Below are positions 7,035-14,494 of a stretch of DNA of 15,976 nucleotides, one piece after another. The notes beneath the pieces were generated by a model. That model saw nothing but the letters and a program-made list of their open reading frames with translations. It was not told the origin of the DNA and ran no database searches. The first letter of the stretch is position 1; every line of letters begins with the position of its first letter. The translations under genes and the position numbers were made by a program. This DNA comes from Chrysiogenia bacterium (GTDB lineage Bacteria > JAGRBM01), in the NCBI GenBank assembly GCA_020434085.1, contig JAGRBM010000241.1, positions 1 to 15,976 on the forward strand, in the 5' to 3' direction.

Positions 7035-8174
7035 GTGACCAGACATCATCGATCAAAGCTTCGTGAATTGGCCAACCTGCGCGGGATGCTCCCCGCGGCG
7101 GCGGCGCTGTGCCTGCTCGCGCTTGGCGCATGCGGCGGCGGGCAGGGCGGTGGCGGCTTTGGAGAGATGCCCCCTGTTGCAGTTGAAACCATCGAACTCC
7201 AGCCGCGGGTTTTCCCGCGGATCATCACGGCGGTGGGCTCGCTGGCCAGCCCCCAGAGCACGCTCGTATCCGCAGAGATTCCCGGGCGTATCGACCAGCT
7301 CGACATTCCCGAAGGGCAGCGCGTGGATAAGGGCCACCTGCTTGCGCGCATCGAGGACAGTGAGACGAAGGCCAAGGTTTCGGTGGCCCGTGCCCGCTAC
7401 GACAATGCCAAAGACCGCCTGGCGCGCCTTCGCTCGCTGCGCAGCGAGCGGGTGATTGCCCAGCAGGATCTCGACGACGCGCTGGCCGAGCTGCGCGCCG
7501 CCGAGGGCGAGCTCGAAGCGGCCAAAACCCTCCAGAACAAGACCGAAATCCGCGCGCCCTTTACCGGGATCGTAGGTCTGCGGCAGGTAAGCCCCGGCGC
7601 CTACATCAACCTGGGCACCCCCATTGTGAAGCTCACGCAGCTCGACCCGCTCGATCTGATCTTCAGCGTGCCGGAGAAGTTCGCCACGGAAGTGGCAGTT
7701 GGCCAGAAGGTGCACGGAACGACCTCGGGCTGCGGCGAGACTTTCGAGGGCACGGTGAGCGTGGTCGAGCCCTTCGTCGATCCGGTCAATCGCGTGATCA
7801 ACCTGCAGGCCAGCGTCAGCAATGAGGCCGGGAAGCTCCGCCCGGGCATGAGCATTTCGGTGCGCCTGGAGATCGAGCAGGTAAATGATGCGCTGCTCAT
7901 TCCCGCCGAGGCGGTGATTCAGCAGGGCCGCTCGCGCTCGGTCTTCACCGTGAGCGAGGACGGCACGCCGGTCAGCCACGAAGTGCGTCTCGGCTACATC
8001 GGTCCGAAGTTCGTGCAGGTGATCGAGGGCCTCTCCGCAGGCGACGTCGTTGTGACCGCCGGCCACCAGAAGCTCCGTCCGGGCGCGAAGGCCGCGCCCC
8101 AGCCCCGCGAGGACGTCGTCAACGACAAGTTCGATCTGGGCATTTCCGGCGCAGAAGACGCCTGCAGTCTCTAA
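7035..8174 (+). CDS. RND efflux membrane-fusion protein (periplasmic adaptor lipoprotein)
   Basis: A 379-residue adaptor that would join the inner-membrane RND pump encoded next to an outer-membrane channel across the periplasm. The N-terminus has a basic stretch, a hydrophobic core and a lipobox ending LGAC (Cys33), predicting a lipoprotein. A Gly-rich spacer follows, then a split biotinyl-lipoyl-like domain (IPGRIDQLDIPEGQRVDKG and IRAPFTGIVGLRQVSPGAYI) flanking an alpha-helical hairpin at about 115-170. The beta-barrel region (VPEKFATEV... LRPGMSISVRLEI) and the membrane-proximal region complete the usual AcrA/MexH-like order. The start is GTG at 7035. An internal ATG at 7086 would leave the signal peptide without its basic n-region. 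The stop is 9 bases from the pump start, so the two are surely co-transcribed. No regulator gene is adjacent. Substrate cannot be inferred. Confidence 0.93.
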   Translation: MTRHHRSKLRELANLRGMLPAAAALCLLALGACGGGQGGGGFGEMPPVAVETIELQPRVFPRIITAVGSLASPQSTLVSAEIPGRIDQLDIPEGQRVDKGHLLARIEDSETKAKVSVARARYDNAKDRLARLRSLRSERVIAQQDLDDALAELRAAEGELEAAKTLQNKTEIRAPFTGIVGLRQVSPGAYINLGTPIVKLTQLDPLDLIFSVPEKFATEVAVGQKVHGTTSGCGETFEGTVSVVEPFVDPVNRVINLQASVSNEAGKLRPGMSISVRLEIEQVNDALLIPAEAVIQQGRSRSVFTVSEDGTPVSHEVRLGYIGPKFVQVIEGLSAGDVVVTAGHQKLRPGAKAAPQPREDVVNDKFDLGISGAEDACSL

Positions 8175-8183
8175 CGGGTCACC

Positions 8184-11100
8184 ATGGTTCTCTCTGACGT
8201 TTCGATCAAACGCCCGGTCTTTGCCACCGTGATGAGCTTGCTCATCGTGCTGGTGGGCCTGCGCTCGTTCGGTCTGCTGCCGGTGCGCGAGTATCCCGAC
8301 GTGGACAACCCGGTTGTCTCCGTGAGTGTCGACTACGTGGGCGCTACGGCCGAGACCATCGAGTCCACGATTATCGAGCCGCTCGAGCAGGCTCTCAACG
8401 GCATCGACGACATCCGCAACATCGACTCGACCGCCGCCTACGGCAACGGCCGTGTCAGCGTGGAGTTCAATCCCAACCGCGACATCGACGAGGCTGCCAC
8501 GGACGTGAACAACGCCGTGCAGGCGGCGCTGGGCAAGCTGCCCGAAGATGCCGAGCGTCCGGTCATCCGCAAGGCCTCTTCGGGCTCGCGCGCGCTCATG
8601 TGGCTCGCGGTGCGCGGTGACGGCTACAGCCCGCCCGAGCTCACCGACATTGCCGACCGCATCGTGAAGACGCCGCTGCAGGTGCTTCCGGGCATTGCGA
8701 ACATCATCATCGGCGGCCAGCGCAAGTATGCCATGCGCATCTGGCTCGATCCCGACAAGATGGCCGCTCGCGGCGTGGATCCGCGCGATGTGCGCAACAC
8801 GATCCTGGCCAACAACCTCCAGCTCCCCGCCGGGGTAATCGAGGGCGCGGCCCGCAAGTTCACGGTGCTGGCAGACGCGCAGATCGCCGATCCCCACGTC
8901 TTCCAGGATCTTGTCATCCGTCGCGACGCCGATCAGGTAATTCGCATCCGCGACATTGCCGAGGTCGAACTGGGCGCCGACAACTACAACACGATCACCC
9001 GCTACAAGGGCCGCCCCGTGGTGGGCATCGGCGTGGTGAAGACCTCCGTTGCGAATGAGCTGGCGGTCAGCGACGTCGTGCGCGCTTCGCTTCCCACCAT
9101 TCGCAAGGACCTGCCGCCGGGGGTGCAGATCGACGTTGCCGTGGATGGTTCGCTCTTCGTGCGCGAGTCGTTGCGCGAGGTGTGGATCACGCTGGCCATT
9201 GCCGGCATCCTGGTGGTGCTGGTCAACTGGTTCTTCCTGCGCTCGATTGCGGCGACGATCATTCCCTCCATCACGATTCCGGTTGCGGTCATTGGGACCT
9301 TCACGGTGATGCAGGCCGCCGGCTTCTCACTCAACGTGCTTACGCTGCTTGGGCTGGTGCTGGCCATCGGGCTTCTGGTGGACGACGCCATCGTTGTGCT
9401 CGAAAATATCTACCGCCATCAGGAACTGGGCGAGAAACCGCTTCCGGCCGCCATTCGCGGTGCCAAGGAAGTGGGTTTCCCGGTGCTGGCGACGACGGTG
9501 GCGCTCATCGCGGTGCTGCTGCCGCTCTCGATCCTTCCTGGAAATACCGGGCGCCTCTTTCGGGAGTTCTCGCTCACCGTGGCAATTTCGGTGGCGATCT
9601 CGACCTTCGTCGCGCTGACGCTCGTTCCCATGATGTGCGCGAGATTTCTCAAACACTCGAAATCCCACGGCAAAATCTATCTGGCCATCGAGCGCCTGCT
9701 CGACTGGGCGCAGGGGCACTACGAGCGCGCGCTGCGCTGGTCGGTGGGGCATACGCGGGCGATCTACATCTTCCTGTTGGTCAACGTGCTGGCCAGCGTG
9801 GGGCTCTTTATGGTTCTGCCCAAGACGCTCGTGCCGACCGAAGACCGCGGCTCGTTCCTGACCATTGCGAAGGCCCCGCGCGGTTCGACCCTGGCCTATA
9901 CGAATGTCACCGTGGAGAAACTGCAGGCGGAGGTCGCCAAGATTCCGGAGGTGGAGGGCTACTTCGCCGCCATCGGCCTGGCCATCGGCGGCGCGCCAAA
10001 GACTTCCGAGGGCTTCATGTACACGCGGCTGGTGCCCTGGCGTGAGCGCTCGGTCAAGCAGCAGGACATCGTGGCCTCGCTATTCCCCAGTTTTCTGAGC
10101 ATGCCCGGTGCGCTGGCATTTCCGATCAACCTGCCCTCGCTGGGGCAGAGCCGCCAGTCCGATCTCGATTTCATTCTCAAGAGTTCGCTGGCCACGCTGC
10201 CGGAATTTGTGGATGTGGTCGAGGAGGTCTCGGCGCGCGCACGGGAGATCCCTCACCCGGGCGGCAATGGCCCGGCGCTGGTCAATCTCGATACCGATCT
10301 CGAAGTGGACAACCCGCAGCTCGAAGTACGTTTCGATCGCGATGCGGCTGCCGATCTCGGGCTCAGCGTGCGCGACGTGCTCGAGGCCATGCAGATCGCA
10401 CTCTCAGAGGGGCGCACCAACGACTTCATCCTGCGTAACAAGCAGTACGACGTGATCCCCGCGCTGGCGCCGCGTTTCCGCAGTGCGCCCGACCACATCG
10501 ATCGCATCCACCTGCGCGCGGCCAATGGCCGGATGGTGCCGCTCTCGGCTGTCGTCCGCGTCGTTCCGACCGTGGCGCCGGCGGAGCTGCATCACTACGA
10601 CCTGCAGCGCTCGGCCACGGTGACGGCCAACCTGGCGCCGGGCGCGACGCTGGGCTACGTGCTCGACGAGATGGACAAGATCGCCGCCGAGGTGCTCCCC
10701 AAGGGATTCTCCACCTCGCTGAGCGGCGCATCACGCGAATTCCGCGAGTCTTCGGCGGCGCTTTATCTGACTTTCGCCTTCGCGCTGCTGTTCATCTATC
10801 TGATCCTCTCAGCGCAGTTCGAGAGCTTCATTCACCCGATGACGATTCTCTTCAGCGTGCCGATGGCCGTGCTCGGCGCGCTCGCGACGCTGGTGATTCT
10901 CTATTACGGCGGCGGGCTCATCGGGATGGATACAACGCCGTTCTCCATGAATCTCTACAGCCAGATCGGCATGGTGCTGCTGATCGGCCTGGTGACGAAG
11001 AACTCGATTCTGCTGGTGGACTATGCCAACCAGGCCCGCGCCCACGGCAAGGATATGCTCGAAGCCATCATCGGTGCCGGCCTGACACGCTTCCGGCCGA

Positions 11101-11405
11101 TCCTGATGACGGCGGTGACCTCGATTCTGGGTTCGCTGCCGCTGGCGATTGCCACCGGCGCCGGCGGCGAGTCGCGGCGCCCCATCGGTGCGGCCGTGGT
11201 GGGCGGATTGACCTTCTCGACGATCTTCACGCTCATGGTGATTCCTGTGGTGTACCGCCTGCTGGTAGAGCTGGCCGAGCGCTTTGGCATCAACACCGTT
11301 CCGCCGGCGATCGAGCTTGGCGAGTTCGAAGAACTGCCCTCGGAATCTTCAGAAGCCCCGGACGCCGGGGAAGAAACAGCCACAGATTCGGGTAAGCTCG
11401 AGTAG
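8184..11405 (+). CDS. RND multidrug efflux pump, inner-membrane subunit (AcrB/HAE1 family)
   Basis: A proton-driven inner-membrane exporter, 1073 residues, full length for the family. It begins with the typical SIKRPVFATVMSLLIVLVG first membrane helix and REYPDVDNPVV. TM4 carries the proton-relay pair Asp400/Asp401 in VDDAIVVLEN, and TM10 carries Lys939 in TKNSILLVDY, matching AcrB Asp407/Asp408/Lys940, so coupling residues are intact. The two homologous halves and both large periplasmic porter regions are present. The C-terminus (after about 1045) is a short acidic tail. The sequence resembles the HAE1 hydrophobe/amphiphile branch rather than heavy-metal CusA types. It is preceded by its adaptor with a 9-base gap and followed at 32 bases by a DUF547 gene. 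An outer-membrane TolC-type channel is not encoded in the window and must come from elsewhere. Substrates are unknown. Confidence 0.96.
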   Translation: MVLSDVSIKRPVFATVMSLLIVLVGLRSFGLLPVREYPDVDNPVVSVSVDYVGATAETIESTIIEPLEQALNGIDDIRNIDSTAAYGNGRVSVEFNPNRDIDEAATDVNNAVQAALGKLPEDAERPVIRKASSGSRALMWLAVRGDGYSPPELTDIADRIVKTPLQVLPGIANIIIGGQRKYAMRIWLDPDKMAARGVDPRDVRNTILANNLQLPAGVIEGAARKFTVLADAQIADPHVFQDLVIRRDADQVIRIRDIAEVELGADNYNTITRYKGRPVVGIGVVKTSVANELAVSDVVRASLPTIRKDLPPGVQIDVAVDGSLFVRESLREVWITLAIAGILVVLVNWFFLRSIAATIIPSITIPVAVIGTFTVMQAAGFSLNVLTLLGLVLAIGLLVDDAIVVLENIYRHQELGEKPLPAAIRGAKEVGFPVLATTVALIAVLLPLSILPGNTGRLFREFSLTVAISVAISTFVALTLVPMMCARFLKHSKSHGKIYLAIERLLDWAQGHYERALRWSVGHTRAIYIFLLVNVLASVGLFMVLPKTLVPTEDRGSFLTIAKAPRGSTLAYTNVTVEKLQAEVAKIPEVEGYFAAIGLAIGGAPKTSEGFMYTRLVPWRERSVKQQDIVASLFPSFLSMPGALAFPINLPSLGQSRQSDLDFILKSSLATLPEFVDVVEEVSARAREIPHPGGNGPALVNLDTDLEVDNPQLEVRFDRDAAADLGLSVRDVLEAMQIALSEGRTNDFILRNKQYDVIPALAPRFRSAPDHIDRIHLRAANGRMVPLSAVVRVVPTVAPAELHHYDLQRSATVTANLAPGATLGYVLDEMDKIAAEVLPKGFSTSLSGASREFRESSAALYLTFAFALLFIYLILSAQFESFIHPMTILFSVPMAVLGALATLVILYYGGGLIGMDTTPFSMNLYSQIGMVLLIGLVTKNSILLVDYANQARAHGKDMLEAIIGAGLTRFRPILMTAVTSILGSLPLAIATGAGGESRRPIGAAVVGGLTFSTIFTLMVIPVVYRLLVELAERFGINTVPPAIELGEFEELPSESSEAPDAGEETATDSGKLE

Positions 11406-11426
11406 GTGTCGCCGACTTGCGGCGCC

Positions 11427-11432
11427 AGGAGG
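11427..11432 (+). promoter_or_regulatory. Strong Shine-Dalgarno fixing the DUF547 start
   Basis: AGGAGG lies 5 bases before the ATG at 11438. The frame extends upstream to a TTG at 11417, but this site and the signal peptide beginning at 11438 settle the start. It is the clearest ribosome binding site in the window, in contrast to nadD and the DUF4175-like gene, which lack one. Confidence 0.85.
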
Positions 11433-11437
11433 CTTCC

Positions 11438-12250
11438 ATGCGCCGTTTTGTTGCGCTTGTCCTGATTGTCATCGCGTTGCCGGTTCAGGTAGTGCACGCC
11501 GATCCCACGGAAATCCTCATCCGGCCCGATGCGGCTACGCCTGCGCCGGTTGTCAACGGACGGGTCGACCACGGGCCCTGGGATGCGCTGCTTCAGCGTT
11601 ACGTCAATGACGCCGGGCGTGTGGACTACAAAACCTGGAAAGCAAAGAGCCGCGGGGAACTCCGTCACTACCTGCAGGGCATGGCTGCGGTCGATCCGGG
11701 CGCGCTGGCGGACAAGGACGAGCAGATCGCCTACTGGATCAACGTCTACAACGCGCTCACGGTCCACGGAATGCTGGAGTTCTATCCCACGCGGAGCATC
11801 AAGGACCATGTCTCCTACGTCTTCGGCTTTCACTTCTGGAAGGACACGAAGATCAAGATTGGCGGGAAACGGCACTCGCTCGACGCGATCGAGCACCGGA
11901 TCCTGCGCAGGATGGGCGAGCCCCGCATCCACTTCGCGATCGTGTGCGCGTCCATCGGCTGCCCGCGTCTGTGGAACCATGCCTACACCGGCGAAGGGCT
12001 GGGCAAACAGCTTGACGCCAACGCGCGGCATTTCTTCGCACAGGCGCAGAACTACCGGCTCGATCGCGGCACGAACATGCTCTATCTCTCGTCGATTTTC
12101 GACTGGTTCGGAAAAGACTTTGGGGATGGTGAAGGCGCGCTGCGCGCGCTGGCCGCGCGCTACGTCTCTTCCGAAGACGCGCGCTATCTCAAAGAGCGCA
12201 CTCCGAAGGTGGAATTCCTGCCCTACGACTGGAACATCAACGAGCAGTAA
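11438..12250 (+). CDS. Secreted DUF547-domain protein
   Basis: A 270-residue protein with a Sec signal peptide (MRRFVALVLIVIALPVQVVHA, cleavage probably after VHA) predicting a periplasmic or exported product. The rest is a DUF547 domain: an N-terminal lead with LLQRYVNDAGRVDYKTWK, then WINVYNALTVHGMLE, the IKDH...FGFHFWKD segment, the Cys-containing core FAIVCASIGCPRL, and a C-terminal LSSIFDWFGKDF...VEFLPYDWNIN. Conserved Cys, His and Asn residues in this family suggest a papain/transglutaminase-like fold, but I know of no established reaction. It lies 32 bases after the RND pump on the same strand with its own strong ribosome binding site, so it is probably the third gene of that operon. 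A link to efflux is only positional. Its stop codon directly abuts that of the converging CLC gene. Confidence 0.9.
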   Translation: MRRFVALVLIVIALPVQVVHADPTEILIRPDAATPAPVVNGRVDHGPWDALLQRYVNDAGRVDYKTWKAKSRGELRHYLQGMAAVDPGALADKDEQIAYWINVYNALTVHGMLEFYPTRSIKDHVSYVFGFHFWKDTKIKIGGKRHSLDAIEHRILRRMGEPRIHFAIVCASIGCPRLWNHAYTGEGLGKQLDANARHFFAQAQNYRLDRGTNMLYLSSIFDWFGKDFGDGEGALRALAARYVSSEDARYLKERTPKVEFLPYDWNINEQ

Positions 12251-14320
12251 TCAGGAAGCGGTTTCTTCGGCGGCGGCGGGCTCGGCATCCGGCGGGGAAT
12301 CGCGGAAGGCCTCGATGTCCTGGATATTGCCGACGACGACGAGCTGGTCGCCCTGGCGCAGCGGCATTTCGGCGTTGGGGATCTCGTTCTTTTCTTCCTC
12401 GCCCGGGTGCTTGATGGCCACGACCGAGAGCATGAAGCGCGCGCGCAGGTTGAGCTCGCGCAGGCTCTTGCCGGCCATGTGAGAGGGAAGCTGGATCATC
12501 TGGACCTGGTAGCCACTGGGGAGCTGGATGAAGTTGCGGCGGCGCTCATCGTCGTCGGAGTTCTCGTACCGGACGGTGCCCAGGAAGTCCTTCTTGAGAA
12601 TCTCGCGGTTGTAGAGGCTGATGACGTCGTGCTCGCTGATCGTGCCGAGGAAAACCCGGGACTTGGGATCGGCCACGGGCAGGCGGTCGGATTCGGCTGC
12701 CAGAAAGCGGTCCATGCACACGCTCAGAGTGATGTCGGGCGCCACGGCGGGGACCGCGTTGCTGGCTACATCCCCGGCAACAATGAGGTCGCCGAGTTCT
12801 TCCTCACCCAGAATGTCCTTGATGTCGTTGAGCGTGACGATCCCCATGTAGCGACCATCGGTTCCGATGACGTAGCGCTCGTTGTCGCGGCTCGCAAGGA
12901 AGATGGTCACCAGCTCGCGCAGCGGCATGGAGGGCGGAACCGAACGGCCGCCCGGGCGCATCACGTCCTGCACGCGGTAGGCCTGCATGATGGCTTCCTC
13001 ACGCCCGCGCTTGAGGCTGATCCCCTTGCGTAGCAGGGCGTGGGTGTAGATGGACTCACCCTCGATGATGGCGGCAAAGAGGGTGGATACCGAACAGGCC
13101 AGCATGAGCGGCAACACGATCTGGTAGTCGCTCGAAATCTCAAAGAGCATGATGATACAGGTGATCGGCGCGTGGATGGTTCCAGCCAGAACCGCGCCCA
13201 TGCCCACCAGCGCGTAGGCGCCCGGTTCGGCGGTGAGCTCGGGGAAAATGGGGTGTACCACCGCCCCGAAGAGGGCCCCGACCACGGCTCCCAGAAAGAG
13301 TGCGGGTGTGAGCGCCCCGCCCGAACCGCCCGAGCCCAGCGTCACCGTGGAGGCGAGCACCTTGATGGGCAGCACGAAGAGAAGCAGCGTGAAGGGCAGT
13401 CCCTCGTTGAGGATGGTCGTCATCGTGCCAAAGCCCGTGCCGTAGACCTGGGGAGCGATGATGATGCAAAGGCCGACGACGGCGCCGCCGATGGCCGGAC
13501 GCAGGTAGTCGTGGACCTTGAGCTTGTCGAAGAATTCCTCGCTCCAGTAGAGCGAGCGGGCGAAGACCGCGGCCACCGCGCCGGCGATGAGCCCGAGCAC
13601 CGCGTAGAGCGGGATCTCGAAGGCACTCTCCAGGCTGTAGTGGGGGACCTGGAACGCGGGATAATTGCCCAGGAATGCCCGGGAGATGGCCGTTGCCGTC
13701 ACGGAGGAAACAACGATGGGGCCGAAGATGGGCGCCGCGAAGTTGCCGAGCACGATTTCCAGGGCGAAGAACGCGCCCGCGATGGGCGCGTTGAAGACTG
13801 CGGCAAGCGCGCCGGCAACGCCGCAGCCCACAAGACTGGTCACCGAATCGGTGTTGAGCCCCAACACCCGACCGATCTTCGAACCGATGGCCGCGCCGAT
13901 CTGCACGGTCGGACCTTCGCTGCCGACCGAACCGCCGGTGCCGATGGTGATGGAGGAGGTGATCGACTTGACCACCGCCACGCGGCCGCGGATGCGTCCC
14001 TGGTTGCGGGCGACGGCCTCCATGACCTCGGTGACGCCGTGGCCGCGTGCGTCCTTCACCCAGGTGAAGATCATCGGGGAAATCAGTAGTCCGCCCAGGG
14101 CGGGCAGGGCGATCTTGTAATACCAGGGGACCGATTCGAGCGCCGTCACCGGGTCGACGCCGCCGCCGAGGGCGAGCTCGTGAATCAAAATGATGAGATG
14201 GTGGAATCCGACACCGGCGAAACCCGAGGCGATGCCGACGAGCACGGATGCTGTCAGCAGCTTGATGGGCATGTTTCCGGCATTGCCCATCCACTTTTTG
14301 AGGGTCGCATTCTGTGTCAT
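12251..14320 (-). CDS. CLC-family chloride channel/antiporter with CBS pair and RCK_C domain
   Basis: An inner-membrane anion channel or Cl-/H+ exchanger of 689 residues. The membrane part (about 15-435) has GHGVTEV (His94 where ClC-ec1 has the central Ser), GSEGPTVQIG with the gating glutamate Glu135, GGALTP, and Tyr425 in SIYTHALLR, equivalent to the central Tyr. The internal proton glutamate is absent: FNAPIAGAFFALEIV has Ile189 where ClC-ec1 has Glu203, as in channel-type members. Two CBS domains (about 447-570) and a C-terminal TrkA-C/RCK_C domain (about 600-675, LPSHMAGKSLRELNLRARF... LRQGDQLVVVG) follow, suggesting ligand control from the cytoplasm. The frame extends to a GTG at 14416, but those 32 extra residues look unlike the family and have no ribosome binding site. 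The ATG at 14320 is preferred although its own ribosome binding site is weak too. It is downstream of, and codirectional with, the beta-barrel gene. Confidence 0.93.
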   Translation of the reverse strand: MTQNATLKKWMGNAGNMPIKLLTASVLVGIASGFAGVGFHHLIILIHELALGGGVDPVTALESVPWYYKIALPALGGLLISPMIFTWVKDARGHGVTEVMEAVARNQGRIRGRVAVVKSITSSITIGTGGSVGSEGPTVQIGAAIGSKIGRVLGLNTDSVTSLVGCGVAGALAAVFNAPIAGAFFALEIVLGNFAAPIFGPIVVSSVTATAISRAFLGNYPAFQVPHYSLESAFEIPLYAVLGLIAGAVAAVFARSLYWSEEFFDKLKVHDYLRPAIGGAVVGLCIIIAPQVYGTGFGTMTTILNEGLPFTLLLFVLPIKVLASTVTLGSGGSGGALTPALFLGAVVGALFGAVVHPIFPELTAEPGAYALVGMGAVLAGTIHAPITCIIMLFEISSDYQIVLPLMLACSVSTLFAAIIEGESIYTHALLRKGISLKRGREEAIMQAYRVQDVMRPGGRSVPPSMPLRELVTIFLASRDNERYVIGTDGRYMGIVTLNDIKDILGEEELGDLIVAGDVASNAVPAVAPDITLSVCMDRFLAAESDRLPVADPKSRVFLGTISEHDVISLYNREILKKDFLGTVRYENSDDDERRRNFIQLPSGYQVQMIQLPSHMAGKSLRELNLRARFMLSVVAIKHPGEEEKNEIPNAEMPLRQGDQLVVVGNIQDIEAFRDSPPDAEPAAAEETAS

Positions 14321-14447
14321 CAGCCCGCTGAGGTGGGCGGCGAAGGCTGGCGCAACGGATCCAAAGTTGCGGCACGGGGTCGCGGCAGTGATGTCGCGGC
14401 ACAGGTGGGAGCGCACGTTCCGCGCGTCGGCCGCCCTACGCGGGCCC

Positions 14448-14476
14448 TACATACAGCGCTGCCGCTCGCTTGTAAA
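14448..14476 (-). promoter_or_regulatory. Candidate promoter for the CLC gene
   Basis: On the minus strand, TTTACA (14471-14476) and TATGTA (14448-14453) are separated by exactly 17 bases. This gives a good -35 and a mediocre -10. The initiation point would be near 14440, leaving a leader of about 120 bases to the ATG at 14320 (or about 25 to the GTG at 14416). It lies in the 174-base gap between the beta-barrel gene and the CLC gene. That gap shows no clear terminator. Confidence 0.4.
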
Positions 14477-14494
14477 GGAAAAGACCGGGATTGC

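Noticed and set aside
7053-8897. Minus-strand open frame of 614 codons across the adaptor and pump genes
   Set aside because: It crosses two real genes on the other strand, shows no motifs, and has the His/Arg/Ala-rich composition of a complementary-frame shadow.
14321-14416. Extended CLC N-terminus from the GTG at 14416
   Set aside because: The 32 extra residues are not hydrophobic or family-like and no ribosome binding site precedes the GTG. Because it follows a candidate promoter by about 25 bases, it is not fully excluded.
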